Shown piece after piece: positions 32,436-43,500 of a DNA stretch of 55,291 nt (position 1 is the stretch's first letter; each line of letters starts with the position of its first letter). The position numbers and the translations under genes were made by a program. Source of the stretch: Treponema sp. UBA6852 (GTDB taxonomy: Bacteria; Spirochaetota; Spirochaetia; Treponematales; Treponemataceae); NCBI GenBank assembly GCA_002449305.1, contig DKDI01000037.1, positions 1 through 55,291 on the forward strand, written 5' to 3'. The notes below the pieces were generated by a model. The model had not been told where the DNA came from. It searched no databases and saw only the letters and a program-made list of their open reading frames with translations.

Positions 32436-32558
32436 TCTTTTATTCTACCATATAATAGAAAGTATTTTCAATTAAAAATTTGGCGCTCAAAGTTGTTCCT
32501 GTATGTTTTTAAAAGCCGTTGTCAAGAATTGAAATTTATCTTATTATTTACTTCGATT

Positions 32559-33005
32559 ATGGAAAATCTTAAGCAGACAAAAAAAGTTTCTCTTGCAGGA
32601 CTAAGAAAACGCAGCCTTTACATTGCATTGGGATTTATGCTTGTTTTTGACAGCATCTTTTTTGCCTTGCTGAACATAGAATTTTTACATTTGAATTTAA
32701 AAGAACTTTGGCCGGTTATTGTAATAAATGCCGGACTTGCTTTTATTGTTTCGGATTTATTCATTTATAAAAAAATAAGGACGGTTTTTCTTTTTCCGTC
32801 AGTCGCTCTTTTTGTTTTGGGAATTATTTTCCTGCTTTTTTCGCTTCATGTGTTCCATATTTCGTTTGCAAAATTTATTTCGGTTTTCTGGCCAATAGTC
32901 CTTTTTGTTCTGGGAATTCTTCTTATTCTTGTTTATGGAGTTCAAAGAATAAACAGCGAGGAATTTCCGTATATGAAGGATGATTCTTCAGATGACAACT
33001 TTTAG
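32559..33005 (+). CDS. LiaF/DUF5668-like small membrane protein
   Basis: 148 aa from ATG 32559. Four hydrophobic helices (~18-36, 48-64, 70-90 and 97-122) with WPVIVINAGLAFI and FWPIVLFVLGILLIL, the paired WP...LG pattern of LiaI/LiaF-like transmembrane domains. No C-terminal sensor domain is present. It overlaps the long frame of the next gene but ends before its preferred start. Function in envelope stress is only suggested by the family. Confidence 0.65.
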   Translation: MENLKQTKKVSLAGLRKRSLYIALGFMLVFDSIFFALLNIEFLHLNLKELWPVIVINAGLAFIVSDLFIYKKIRTVFLFPSVALFVLGIIFLLFSLHVFHISFAKFISVFWPIVLFVLGILLILVYGVQRINSEEFPYMKDDSSDDNF

Positions 33006-33081
33006 AAAGATTGTTTTAACGAAATCTGCGGCCGGATTTTTTAGAAAAGCCAAAATTTCAGAAATAATTTTTTTGCGGAAA

Positions 33082-34803
33082 ATGCGCGGAACTTTTTATC
33101 TTGTTTTGTTTGCTACATTGCCATTTGTTTTCTCTTGTGCAAGTTCACCTTCTCCTGCGCCAAAGCCTGAAGAAAATTTGTCCGCAGTTGCGGTTCAGGT
33201 TGCTCCTTCAAAAGACAGATCGTTTTTTGCTTCCATAAATAAAGAGACGATGCGCTTGGTGGAAATCGGTTCTCCACAAAGTTTAAGGCAGGCAGCTTCT
33301 TCAATTCATAAAAGTTCGCCCGATGACTATTCAGATGCAGAAAAAAGCATCCTTTATATTTCCGCGGAAATTATGAAACTTGCATGGCCGTCTGAATCTA
33401 TAACTTGGAGTGTTCCGCCTATTGCCAAAACAAATCAGTATATTGGTGCTGTTGAAAGTGCAAAAAAGGGAATTTATGATTTAAGCATGAACCGCTCTGA
33501 TTTTCTTTCCATTATGCTTCCGTCGCTGGTTCTTTTGACTTCATCGGGAACAATAGAAGACTATTATGAGTTGTCCGAAAACTCTTTGAATTTTGCTCTT
33601 GAGCTTTGTCCTGATTCAGTTCTTGCAAATTATCTTATGGGAATTCTTTGTCTAAAGCAGAATAAAAATGAAAAGGCTTTGGAATATTTTAAGCTTAGCA
33701 ATGGAAAATATTCTGGCGGAACAAAAGAAATTCTTGAGTCGGTGGCAAAGGCTTGTTTTTTAACAGGACAATATGAGCTTGCGCTTTCATTTGGCGAAGA
33801 ACTTTTGTCGCGATTTCCGCAGGACACAGAGCTTTTAAAGACTTGCGCGTTGTCTGCTTTTCACCTTGAAGACTTTGATAAGACGGAAGGATTTGTTGTG
33901 CGCGTTCTTTTGCTTGAGCCGGATAACACAAGCTATGTTTTGCTACGTGCAAAAATCCTCATGGAAAAACAGGACTACATCAGAGCTTCTTCTTTACTCG
34001 ATGCTGTTGAAAAGAAAAATGCTGTTTCCAAGGAATATTATCTTTTGCGCACACAGCTTTTGCGTGACTGGAGCAAGAATAATACCGCCGCTATAGAAAC
34101 TGCCGGAACTGCTCTTAGCTTGTATCCTGATGATGTTGAAACTCTGCTTGTTGCTGCACAAACTGCTTCTGTTGCAGGTCTTTCTGTAAATGGAATGACA
34201 GCTCTTGAACTTGCTGAAAAAGTTCTTGAAAAAGATTTAAAAAATGTCCAGGCGATGCAAATTCTTTTGGATGAATACATAAAAAAATCCGATTATGCAA
34301 AAGCGTATTCTTTAAGTTCACGTCTTATGCAGATTCCTTCAGCGCAAAAAACTTCGCTTTTCAGCCACATTGATATTTGCCTTGCGTTAAAAAAGAACAC
34401 AGAGGCAATGAATCTTGCGCTAAAAGCTTATGAGGAAAATCCTGCTGATGAAAATTCGTGCATGGCTTACGTAAAAGTTCTTTCTGCTTCAGGGCAAAAA
34501 AATTCAGCGATGCAGCTTATTTCAAGCCTTTTGCCTTCTGCTAGTCAAAAAATGAAAAGCTTTCTGTATTTTGAACGAAGCCAGATTCAGGGAACAGAAG
34601 ATTCTGCTCTTGCTGATTTAAGGGCAAGTTTGACTGCAAACCCGCGCAACAAGGATTCTCTTTACAGGCTTTATGAAATTTACTATGCAAAAAAAGACTG
34701 GAGACGGGCGCAGTACTATTTAAAGCAGGTTGTGGCTCTTGATCCGTCGAATTCTTTATATCTAAGTAAAAATTCCGAGCTTGAAAAACTGCTTGGAAGA
34801 TAA
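33082..34803 (+). CDS. TPR-repeat lipoprotein
   Basis: 573 aa from ATG 33082, chosen because it begins a lipoprotein signal (MRGTFYLVLFATLPFVFSC). An upstream in-frame ATG at 32992 would add 30 basic residues. Lipobox Cys19 is followed by ASSPSPAPKPEE. From ~170 to the end lie many tetratricopeptide repeats (ANYLMGILCLKQNKNEKALEYF, LDEYIKKSDYAKAYSLSSRL, YEIYYAKKDWRRAQYYLKQV). It is a likely envelope scaffold protein and overlaps or adjoins the LiaF-like gene. Confidence 0.8.
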   Translation: MRGTFYLVLFATLPFVFSCASSPSPAPKPEENLSAVAVQVAPSKDRSFFASINKETMRLVEIGSPQSLRQAASSIHKSSPDDYSDAEKSILYISAEIMKLAWPSESITWSVPPIAKTNQYIGAVESAKKGIYDLSMNRSDFLSIMLPSLVLLTSSGTIEDYYELSENSLNFALELCPDSVLANYLMGILCLKQNKNEKALEYFKLSNGKYSGGTKEILESVAKACFLTGQYELALSFGEELLSRFPQDTELLKTCALSAFHLEDFDKTEGFVVRVLLLEPDNTSYVLLRAKILMEKQDYIRASSLLDAVEKKNAVSKEYYLLRTQLLRDWSKNNTAAIETAGTALSLYPDDVETLLVAAQTASVAGLSVNGMTALELAEKVLEKDLKNVQAMQILLDEYIKKSDYAKAYSLSSRLMQIPSAQKTSLFSHIDICLALKKNTEAMNLALKAYEENPADENSCMAYVKVLSASGQKNSAMQLISSLLPSASQKMKSFLYFERSQIQGTEDSALADLRASLTANPRNKDSLYRLYEIYYAKKDWRRAQYYLKQVVALDPSNSLYLSKNSELEKLLGR

Positions 34804-34969
34804 TTTTCTCTCGTTGAAAAATCACCTCAATTGCTTATTGCAAGAAAATTTAGAACTTATGAAAATGATTGGTCTAAATAATTCTCTGAATTAATTCTCT
34901 TGTAAATTTATGCGAATAATGTTATTCTTCTATACCATTTTAAATTAATTACGAAGGAAGGAATTTAAT

Positions 34970-35395
34970 ATGTTGTTTAATTCACTTTTGTTACAGGCAG
35001 CTGATCCTGCGGCTATGGGCGGCGGATTTGGAATGTTTTTGCCTCTCATTCTTATCATAGGAATTATGTACTTTTTTATGATTCGTCCGCAGAACAAAAA
35101 GCAGAAAGAACTTCAAAAAATGCTTGATGCGCTTCAGAAGGGCGACAAAGTAATTACAATCGGAGGAATCCACGGAACTGTCAGCTCTGTAAAAAAAGAT
35201 TCAAATGTTGTTACAGTAAGAGTTGATGAAAATACAAAAATAGAATTCAACCGTTCTGCAATTGCAACAGTTGTTTCTGATAAACCTGCTGTAAAAACTG
35301 AAGATAAAAAATCAGGAAAAAAGCAAAAAGAAGAGCCAAAAGCTAGCGCAGAAAACAAAGAGCCAGCTGCTTCTGAGGAAAAGAAAGATGAGTAA
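34970..35395 (+). CDS. yajC: Sec translocon accessory protein YajC
   Basis: 141 aa. One transmembrane helix (~20-40, FLPLILIIGIMYFFMIRPQ), then QNKKQKELQKMLDALQKGD and IGGIHGTVSSV, the family signature. The C-terminal tail is Lys/Glu-rich and longer than in the ~110-aa E. coli protein. It overlaps secD by 8 bases, giving yajC-secD-secF in one operon. Confidence 0.95.
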   Translation: MLFNSLLLQAADPAAMGGGFGMFLPLILIIGIMYFFMIRPQNKKQKELQKMLDALQKGDKVITIGGIHGTVSSVKKDSNVVTVRVDENTKIEFNRSAIATVVSDKPAVKTEDKKSGKKQKEEPKASAENKEPAASEEKKDE

Positions 35396-37124
35396 GAAAA
35401 GCCGGCTTTTTATGATTATTGCAGTGCTGGCTGTTTGCTTTGCCTTTTTGTGGCCGTCAATCAGCTGGTACGTACGCACTCCAAAAGAAGACAAGGTTCT
35501 TGCCTTGAGTTCTTTGGAAAATATAAAAAATTATTCAAGTTTCAAGGCTAATTCTGAAGTTAGAAAATTAGTTGATGCTGTAAAAGCAAATTCAGAAACC
35601 CCAGTTCCAGAAGATTGCCAGTGGCTTGTAAAACAGGCAAAGAAGAATTTCAAGACTGCTGGAGAAAAAGTTCCTGCCACAATTCTTTTAAAAGACGCTT
35701 TGAATTCTTTTGATTCAAAATCAGAACTTGCTTCTTTTATCGAAGGAATTTATAGAAAAAAGATTCTTAAGACAAAAGATTATTATAAGAATTCTGTAAA
35801 GCTTGGTCTTGACCTTTCAGGCGGAATGAACGTAATTGTAAAGGCTGACCTTGACTCTGTTATTGCAAAGCAGGGCGATGCTGTTTTGGACACTGCAACA
35901 TTGAAGGCTGATATAATGGCTCAAGCTGTCGAAACTTTGACAAACCGCATTGACCGCTTTGGCTTGAGCTCTCCAACAATCAGACAGCAAGGCGAGGACA
36001 GAATTTATATTGAACTTCCTGGTTCTGCAGAAGCTGATCAGATTAATTCGATAATTCAGGGACGCGGAATTTTGAATTTCCGTCTTGTTGACAATGAGGC
36101 TACTTCAAATTTCAATGCTTACTATTACAACAATCCTGACACAACTTTTGACATAAGAGGAAATCTTGTTGATTCTTCCATTATTCCAGAAGACTGCGAA
36201 GTTTTGGGTTACTACACAACAGACGCTTACGGACTTGATCAGCGTGAAGGTTATCTTGTTGTAAAAAAAGAAGTTGCTCTTGATGGAAAGCACATAAAAT
36301 CAGCTGATGTCGGTGCAGAGGAACTTACAGGACGTCCTGCTGTTACATTTTCTCTTGATGCTGAAGGCGCTGAAATTTTTGGAAAATTCACTGGCGAGCA
36401 CGTTGGTGAAAACCTCTGCATTGTCAGCGACAATAAAATCAAGTCAAATGCTACTATAAATACTGCTATTACAGGTGGCAACGTTCAGATTACAGGATTC
36501 GGGCAGCGTGAAGCCCAGAACTTGCGTAAAGTTTTGCAGACAGCTTGGCTTGATGTTCCTCTTAGCGTAGAAAGCCAGCAGGTAATTGGAGCTTCTTTGG
36601 GAGAACAGGCAATCCGTCAGGGACTTTTGGCAGTTGCTGTCGGTCTTATTTCAATTATGGTTTTCATGCTTATATGGTACAAGGGATCTGGAATAAATGC
36701 TTGTGTTTCTCAGGTTTTGAACCTTTATATCATGTTCAGTATTTTGAGCGCATTTAATCTTACAATTACTTTGCCGACTGTTGCCGGTATGATTCTTACA
36801 ATCGGAATGGCGACTGATGCGAACGTTATTATCTTTGAGCGCATAAAGGAAGAACGTCGCCTTGGAAAAGACAGGGCTTCTAGTGTAAGCGCAGGATTTG
36901 ACAATGCATTCTGGGCAATCATGGACTCAAACATCACCACATTTATTGCTGCAATCTTTATGACTCAGCTTGGAAGCGGTGCCGTTCAGGGATTTGCAGT
37001 GAGCCTTGCGATTGGTGTAGTTTCAACTGTATTTACAGCTTTGGTTGTTTCTCGCCTTATATTTGATTTCCAGACAGAAGTCTTAAAAGTAAAGAATATC
37101 AGCATTGGCTGGGGGATTAAATAA
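35388..37124 (+). CDS. secD: Protein translocase subunit SecD
   Basis: 578 aa. N-terminal helix, then a ~100-residue extension, LGLDLSGGMNVIVKAD, periplasmic P1 domain, LTNRIDRFGLSSPTIRQQGEDR, then six-helix half with GMATDANVIIFERIKEE and DSNITTFIAAIF. It helps SecYEG pull proteins through the membrane using the ion gradient. Coupled to yajC (8-base overlap) and secF (1-base overlap). Confidence 0.97.
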   Translation: MSKKSRLFMIIAVLAVCFAFLWPSISWYVRTPKEDKVLALSSLENIKNYSSFKANSEVRKLVDAVKANSETPVPEDCQWLVKQAKKNFKTAGEKVPATILLKDALNSFDSKSELASFIEGIYRKKILKTKDYYKNSVKLGLDLSGGMNVIVKADLDSVIAKQGDAVLDTATLKADIMAQAVETLTNRIDRFGLSSPTIRQQGEDRIYIELPGSAEADQINSIIQGRGILNFRLVDNEATSNFNAYYYNNPDTTFDIRGNLVDSSIIPEDCEVLGYYTTDAYGLDQREGYLVVKKEVALDGKHIKSADVGAEELTGRPAVTFSLDAEGAEIFGKFTGEHVGENLCIVSDNKIKSNATINTAITGGNVQITGFGQREAQNLRKVLQTAWLDVPLSVESQQVIGASLGEQAIRQGLLAVAVGLISIMVFMLIWYKGSGINACVSQVLNLYIMFSILSAFNLTITLPTVAGMILTIGMATDANVIIFERIKEERRLGKDRASSVSAGFDNAFWAIMDSNITTFIAAIFMTQLGSGAVQGFAVSLAIGVVSTVFTALVVSRLIFDFQTEVLKVKNISIGWGIK

Positions 37125-38374
37125 TGAAAACAGTAAAAAAATTCAGTAAAGCATTTCCTGCCTGCGCTGTTTTAAGTTCAGTTTTGATTCTTTTTGGAAT
37201 CGCAGGATTTTTTATCCGTGGAATAAATTTCGGCATTGACTTTGTGCCTGGTCTTTTGGAAGAAGTCCGCATTGGTCCGGCCGCTATTGAAATTTCCTAC
37301 AATGGTTCTGCAAATATAAGCCTTGGAACTTCAAGCACAGCACTGGAACTTGTTATAACAGGAACTGGCGCGGAAAACGAAACTAAAGTTTTTTCTTATG
37401 CACAGAATCCTTCGATAAAAGATATTGCAGATTCTCTTTCTAAAGTTGATGGACTTTCGGTTTCTGTAAAAGGCGCTGAAAATGTAAGTTCTTATGGAAT
37501 TTATTTGGATAGCTCTTCAACTTCTCGTCTTTCAGCGGATATTCCTGTTTTGCTTTATGTTTCAGATGCATCAAAAAATGTTTCTATTGATGATGTTCGT
37601 TCTGCTCTTGCTTCTGAAGGTGTTGAAGTAAAGGAACTTGGAGACGATGCAAATAGAAGTTTCCAGATTCGCGCGGCAATTTCAAAGGATGGTGCTTCTT
37701 CTGATTCTCTTCAGGCAGGAATTATCGGTTCACTCAAGGAAAAATTCGGCGAAAATAACGTTGCGATTATTAAAACTGACTTTGTAGGCTCTGGATTTTC
37801 TAGCAGCAATGCAATCAAGTCTGTTATTCTTGCAGTTGTTACTTTGCTTGCAATTTGGATTTACTGTGCTATAAGATTCCACTGGGACTTTGCAGTTGGT
37901 GCAATAATCGGACTTGTTCATGACTGTCTTATAATGTTCTCGTTCATTTCATGGACACAGGTTGAATTTTCTGCGACAAGCTTTGCTGCTGTTCTTACGA
38001 TTTTTGGTTACTCAATCAATGCCACAATCGTTATTTTGGACCGTGTGCGTGAAAATATCAGTTTGATTCAGACAAAGAAATTTAATGACATATTGAATGC
38101 TTCAATCTCTGAAACTTTGTCGCGCTCAATTATTACAACTGTAACAACGATGTTTGCTTCTGTTGCGCTTCTTATTTTTACTTCTGGAAGCATAAAGGAC
38201 TTTGCAATAGTTCTTACAGTCGGTCTTCTTTCTGGATGTTATTCTTCTATGCTCATTGTTCCAGGCTTTGTATCTTTGATGCGCCGCAATTGGGAGCCGG
38301 GAGAATTTTCAAACCACGTAAGGCCGCATAACAGCAAAAATGTTCTTTCGTTTAACTCAACACAGAATGTTTAA
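37124..38374 (+). CDS. secF: Protein translocase subunit SecF
   Basis: 416 aa. Starts with a transmembrane helix and GINFGIDFVPG. A periplasmic region of ~190 residues is longer than in E. coli SecF (323 aa). Membrane half with FHWDFAVGAIIGLVHDCLIMF, GYSINATIVILDRVREN and SIITTVTTMFASVALLIF. Its ATG shares the last A of the secD stop codon. Terminator at 38426-38454. Confidence 0.97.
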   Translation: MKTVKKFSKAFPACAVLSSVLILFGIAGFFIRGINFGIDFVPGLLEEVRIGPAAIEISYNGSANISLGTSSTALELVITGTGAENETKVFSYAQNPSIKDIADSLSKVDGLSVSVKGAENVSSYGIYLDSSSTSRLSADIPVLLYVSDASKNVSIDDVRSALASEGVEVKELGDDANRSFQIRAAISKDGASSDSLQAGIIGSLKEKFGENNVAIIKTDFVGSGFSSSNAIKSVILAVVTLLAIWIYCAIRFHWDFAVGAIIGLVHDCLIMFSFISWTQVEFSATSFAAVLTIFGYSINATIVILDRVRENISLIQTKKFNDILNASISETLSRSIITTVTTMFASVALLIFTSGSIKDFAIVLTVGLLSGCYSSMLIVPGFVSLMRRNWEPGEFSNHVRPHNSKNVLSFNSTQNV

Positions 38375-38425
38375 AACTTGCTTTAGCCGGAATTTTTCTT
38401 CCGCTTGCTAAAGAATAATTTTAAG

Positions 38426-38454
38426 GCCGTAACTTTTTTAGTTGCGGCTTTTTT
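38426..38454 (+). terminator. Intrinsic terminator of yajC-secD-secF
   Basis: GCCGTAAC (38426-38433) pairs with GTTGCGGC (38441-38448) around a T-rich loop, with one T-G pair, followed by T6. Confidence 0.85.
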
Positions 38455-38513
38455 CTTTTGTAAGTCAGTTTTAAAAAAATAACAAAATTTTTAAACTGAC
38501 ACTGGAGTTGCCG

Positions 38514-39368
38514 TTGAAAGTTGTTCGTGCCAAAGTTCTTGGATTTTGCATGGGGGTTAGGCGTGCTGTTGAAACTGCATCTGCCGCTCTTGAAGATTCA
38601 GAAAAAAATGGACAGAAGAAAGTTTTTACTCTTGGACCTTTGATTCACAATCCTCTTGTTATGGATTCTCTTGAAAAAAAAGGCGCTCAGATTCTTGAGG
38701 CTTCTTCACTTGAAAAAGCCAAAGACGGTTCAGTTGTTGTAATCCGCGCGCATGGAACTACACCGCAAGTTGTTTCTGCTCTTGAAAATCAAGGATCGGA
38801 AATTCTTGATGCGACATGCCCAAGAGTTCATCTTAGTCAGAAGAGAGCGGCTGAATGGGCAAAGAAAGGGTTTCTTGTTGTTATTGCGGGCGACAAAAAT
38901 CATGGCGAAGTTGTAAGCATTTCAGGATATGCGGAAAATCATGTTCTTGTTGTGGAAAGTTCTGAGGAAGCTCTAAAAATTGAAGTTCCTGAAAAAACAG
39001 TTTTGATTGCGCAGACAACATTCAGTCCTGTTGAGTTTGAAAAAATCGCTTCGGTGTTGAAACTGAAAAATCCTTTGGTTCAGATTTTTAATTCTATATG
39101 TTCGGCGACGATGGAGCGTCAAAATGCATTGAAAGAGCTTGAAGGCAAAGTGGATGCGATTCTTGTCATTGGCGGAAAGAATTCTGCAAATACACGCAGG
39201 CTTTTTGAAACTGCGTCCTTAATCTGCGGGAAAACTGCGCTTATAGAAGATGCTTCTGAAATTCCTGATGAAATTTATTCTTTAAAAGTTGTAGGACTTA
39301 CTGCCGGGGCAAGTACTCCTGATTTTGTAATAGATGAAGTTGAGCGAGCCTTACTTTGTGGCAAATGA
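38514..39368 (+). CDS. ispH: 4-hydroxy-3-methylbut-2-enyl diphosphate reductase
   Basis: 284 aa. Last enzyme of the MEP isoprenoid pathway, with a 4Fe-4S cluster. Three cluster cysteines are visible: FCMGVRRAVE near residue 11, ATCPRVH and SICSATMERQ. The end TAGASTPDFVIDEV is also typical. The start is non-ATG: TTG at 38514 is preferred because GGAG lies 6 bases upstream; the alternative TTG at 38508 touches it. Confidence 0.95.
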   Translation: MKVVRAKVLGFCMGVRRAVETASAALEDSEKNGQKKVFTLGPLIHNPLVMDSLEKKGAQILEASSLEKAKDGSVVVIRAHGTTPQVVSALENQGSEILDATCPRVHLSQKRAAEWAKKGFLVVIAGDKNHGEVVSISGYAENHVLVVESSEEALKIEVPEKTVLIAQTTFSPVEFEKIASVLKLKNPLVQIFNSICSATMERQNALKELEGKVDAILVIGGKNSANTRRLFETASLICGKTALIEDASEIPDEIYSLKVVGLTAGASTPDFVIDEVERALLCGK

Positions 39369-39431
39369 GAATTTTATTCCATTTAAAATAGTTTTATTTT
39401 TTGTTATAATTTGAATCTGGAGGTCTACTTT

Positions 39432-40502
39432 ATGAAAAAAATAATTTTGACTGCGGCTTTTTTAGCAGGCATGGCTGAACTATTTGCTTATAATCCGCCT
39501 TATGGTGGCGAGGATCTTTATAGGCTTGCAAATCCTGAGCTTATGTCTGGTGCTGCGTCTGCCGCTGGCGGTCCGAATTTTACAGTTGTTCCTGCATCTA
39601 TAACTTATAATCCTGCTCTTACTGCTGGTGAGCAGCGTGCTGATATTGATTTTAGCGGAACTGTTTTTTATAACTTTGACAAAATAAAAATTGAAGGCGG
39701 AAGCAGCGATAAAACTGCTGGCGGTGGATTTCAGGCTGGAATGATTGTTCCTACAAAATGGTCTGTTTTTTCGCTTACTGCAAATGCTCTTTTTGCTGAT
39801 TTCTATGGAATGGATTTGAGAAAGACTTTGGTTTTTCACGCCGGCTTAGCAAAAGAAGTCAATGAAAAACTTTCCGTAGGTGCGAATGTCTATACCGGTC
39901 TTTATATGGGAAGCGGCTCTGATTTTTCTGCTGGAATAGATTTGGGCGCGCTTTATAAAATGAATAGCTTTGGCATTTTCACGAACCCAAGATTTGGACT
40001 TTCACTTTTAAATATTGGAAAAACTGCTGACTATGAAACGCTTGGAATTGATGAAAAAAAAGAATCTTCATCTTATCCGTCTATGCTTACTCCAAGAGTT
40101 TCCTTTGCTTCGACTGTCTTTGAAGTAAAGAAATGGGCTGGCTCGTTTAGCACTGATTTTGCCTTTCCGTTTTTTCAGAATTGTATAATGGATTTAGGAC
40201 TTGGATTTGAATATAACAAATTTATCCGCTTGTCTCTTGGTTGGCAGGCGAATATCCGCGAAATTACAGAAGGAAAAGCTGACGGTGTGAACAGCATTTC
40301 TGTTGGAGTTTCATTAAAACTTGGAATTACTTCTAAGAAATTTTCAGAAACTAATGCTGACTGGGAAAAAAGCGAAATAACTCCTTCTGTTGCAACGCAG
40401 ACACTTTATTCAGGAATTCAGGCTGTAAGTTTTGGCGCAAGGCTGGACTTGGGATTAAAAGACACTGATGCTCCTGAAATCATTCTTTGGAACGAGGAAT
40501 AA
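39432..40502 (+). CDS. Outer-membrane beta-barrel protein (PorV/UPF0164-like)
   Basis: 356 aa from ATG 39432 (GGAGG upstream) with a signal peptide (MKKIILTAAFLAGMAELFA). Alternating amphipathic strands run along the whole length (FSLTANALFADFYG, LSVGANVYTGLYMG, SISVGVSLKLGI, SFGARLDLGLK), as in FadL/PorV-type barrels that Treponema has in numbers (UPF0164 group). The final segment ends DLGLKDTDAPEI, pointing back into the periplasm. It lies 3 bases before a large FlgD-Ig/OmpA gene, so the two are co-expressed and may form an outer-membrane complex. Confidence 0.65.
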   Translation: MKKIILTAAFLAGMAELFAYNPPYGGEDLYRLANPELMSGAASAAGGPNFTVVPASITYNPALTAGEQRADIDFSGTVFYNFDKIKIEGGSSDKTAGGGFQAGMIVPTKWSVFSLTANALFADFYGMDLRKTLVFHAGLAKEVNEKLSVGANVYTGLYMGSGSDFSAGIDLGALYKMNSFGIFTNPRFGLSLLNIGKTADYETLGIDEKKESSSYPSMLTPRVSFASTVFEVKKWAGSFSTDFAFPFFQNCIMDLGLGFEYNKFIRLSLGWQANIREITEGKADGVNSISVGVSLKLGITSKKFSETNADWEKSEITPSVATQTLYSGIQAVSFGARLDLGLKDTDAPEIILWNEE

Positions 40503-40505
40503 AAA

Positions 40506-43500
40506 ATGAAAAAAACAACTAGAAAAATTTTTACAGCATTTGCCCTTTGCTCTGCGCTTAGTTTTTCTTCTGAGCTTTTTGCTGAGCCTGGCATTGTTTA
40601 CATTTCACCTAACAACGATGGAATTCAAGACACTCTTGAAGTTCCTTTGAAAATCCGCGAAAAACGCTATGTAAAAGAATGGAGCTTTGTAATTACTGAT
40701 GAGGCTGGAAATGTTGTGCGCACAATTGGAAACAAAATTTCGCTTCCGTCAAAATTCACTTTTAAAACTTTTTTCAAGACATTGATAACTCCAAAGCGCG
40801 GCGTTGATATTCCTTCCACAATTGTCTGGAACGGATTTTTGGATGACGGTTCGTTGGCGCAGGACGGAACTTATTATTATCAGTTTACGGCTTCTGATGA
40901 CAACGGAAATACTGCCACAACTTCAAAACTGCCGGTTGTTGTTGACAATACTCCGCCGGAAATCAATCTTGCAAAACTTGAAGGCGCTGATAAAATTTTT
41001 GGAGAAGGAAACAAGGCTGTATTGAAAATCAAGCAGTCTGGTTCAGCTGAAAAACTGTGGACTGCAAAAATAACAGATGCACAGGGAAATCTTGTTCGCT
41101 CATATAAATGGGAAGATTCTTCTCCATTGGAAATTGAATGGAATGGAACAGACGAAAGCAAGTCCATTATGCCAGATGGCGTTTACAACTACGAAATTAC
41201 TTCAACTGACTTGGCAGGAAACACTTCTGAACAAGCAAGAATTTCAAATATAATTTTTTCTGCTGAAAAGCCGGAAACCGCAATTTCAATAAATGGCTCA
41301 AGATATTTTGCTCCGTCTCCAAAAGGAAGTGTGGCGGTTGCAAGAAAGACAATTAATTTTGCTGTTGCAATTCCGTCTCCTTCTGCAAGTGTGAACTCGC
41401 TTACTGACTGGCAGATTTCCATTGTAGGAAAAGACGATGATAAACTTTATTATTCAAAATCTGGAAAAACAAATCCGCCTTCTTCATTCTTGTTTGATGG
41501 AAAAAATAATTCGGGTGCAAATTTAGATGATGGAGAATACCGTGCAAAAATAACCGCAAAGTACTTGAATGGCTATGAGCCTGCGGCTGTTTATTCTCCT
41601 GTTTTTGTTCTTGACAATGAAGCTCCTAAGGCAGCTGTTTCTCTTCCTGCGAATACAGTATTTAATGGAAAAAATAAATTCCAGATTTCGCAGCAGCAAG
41701 TTGCGGAGCCGGCCTATACTGGAGAAAAAACATGGACAGGAAAAATTATTGATGAAAATAATGTTGCTGTAAAGAAGTTTGACTTTGACACAGTTCTTCC
41801 TGCTTCTGTTGAATGGGACGGACTTGATGATAAAGGTCAGTTTGTAAAAGACGGAAAATATAAATATGTTCTTGAAGTTTCAGAGCTTGCTGGAAACAGC
41901 AATTTGATGGAATCAAAAGAATTTGTGCTTGATACAAGCAAAACTGAACTTGCGCTTTCTGTAAGTCCGGCTGCTTTTTCTCCGAACGGAGATGGAATTC
42001 AGGACAAGGTTGTTTTAACTCCAGTTGCAAAAGCTTCCAGCGGAATCGATTCTTATGAGCTTAAGATTTTCAATGGAACAGCTGTAAAGACTTTTAAAGG
42101 CTCTGGAAAAATTCCTTCTTCATTTATTTGGGACGGACTTGCTGATGATGGAACAAGGTGCGCAGATGGAACTTATTCTGCTGTTATAAAAACAGTTGCG
42201 AATAGCGGAACAGAAGCGGAAGCTGCAAGTCAGGAATTTGTCCTTGACACAGTTGCGCCATCAATAAAAATTTCTGCGCCTTATACAGTTTTTTCTCCGG
42301 ATGGAATTTCAAGTCGTCAGACTATTCCTGTAAAAGTTGAGGACTGCTCTGTTGAAACAAAATGGAACGCTGAAATTCGTAATGCGAAAAATCAGGTTGT
42401 AAAAACTTTTGCCTGGAATAATTCAAAGGCCTTGGATTTTGCATGGGACGGAACGGACGACAGCGGAAACAAAGCGGCAAATGGAGTGTATTCACTTGCA
42501 GTTTCTTCAAAGGATGCAGCAGGAAATTCTGGAAGCACAACGATTGCAGGAATTTCTTTGGATGCTCGCCCTGTAACTGGATTTGTTACGGCTGAATACA
42601 AAGGCATTTCTCCTAATGCTGACGGAATTCTTGATGCGCAAAAATTCGATATAAAAGTTTCTCTTGCTGAAGGAATTTCTTCATGGAAATTTGACATTGT
42701 TGATTCAGCTAATTCTGTTGTAAAAACTTTCTCTAGAAATGACAGTGAAAATCTTCCATCTGCAATTACTTGGGCTGGCGATACAGCGGATGAAAAAATT
42801 GCAGAAGGTACATTTACTGGAAAACTTCATGTTGAGTATGCAAAAGGAAATGTTGTAGATGCATCTTCTTCAAGTTTTATTTGTACTGCAATTCCACCTG
42901 CGCTTTCTGTTAGAACTGCTCCAAAATATTTCAGCCCGGATAACGATGGCAATGATGACGACTTGTTCATTGAGCTTGGATGCCAGACAATTGCTGGACT
43001 TAAGAATTGGAGCTTTACAATTAAAGACAGAAACGGAAAAGCATTCTGGAAAACAAGCGGAAAATCTTCAATTACAAAAAGAATCATTTGGGATGGACGC
43101 GGAAACAATGGAGAAATTGTTCAGTCTGCGGAAGATTATCCGTTTGAATTTACAGCTTACGATGAGCTTGGAATGTCAAGTACAGCTCAAGGCGTAATAA
43201 ATGTTGATGTTCTTGTTGTCCGCGATGGCGACAAACTCAAAATGCAAATTCCTTCGATTATATTTAGAAGCAATGAAGCTGATTTTGGTGTAAGAACCGT
43301 TGATGCGAATGGAAAAATTATTAAGCCTGGAATTACTCAGGCGCAAGCTGACAACAATGCGCGTGTTCTAAAGCGTGTTTCTGAAATTCTTAAAAAATTC
43401 AAAGATTACAAAGTTACTATTGTTGGACACGCAAATAGAATTTCTGACAACTCTGCGGAAGAGACAGAGGAAGGGGTTTGGGGCAAGGCTTTGATTTCTC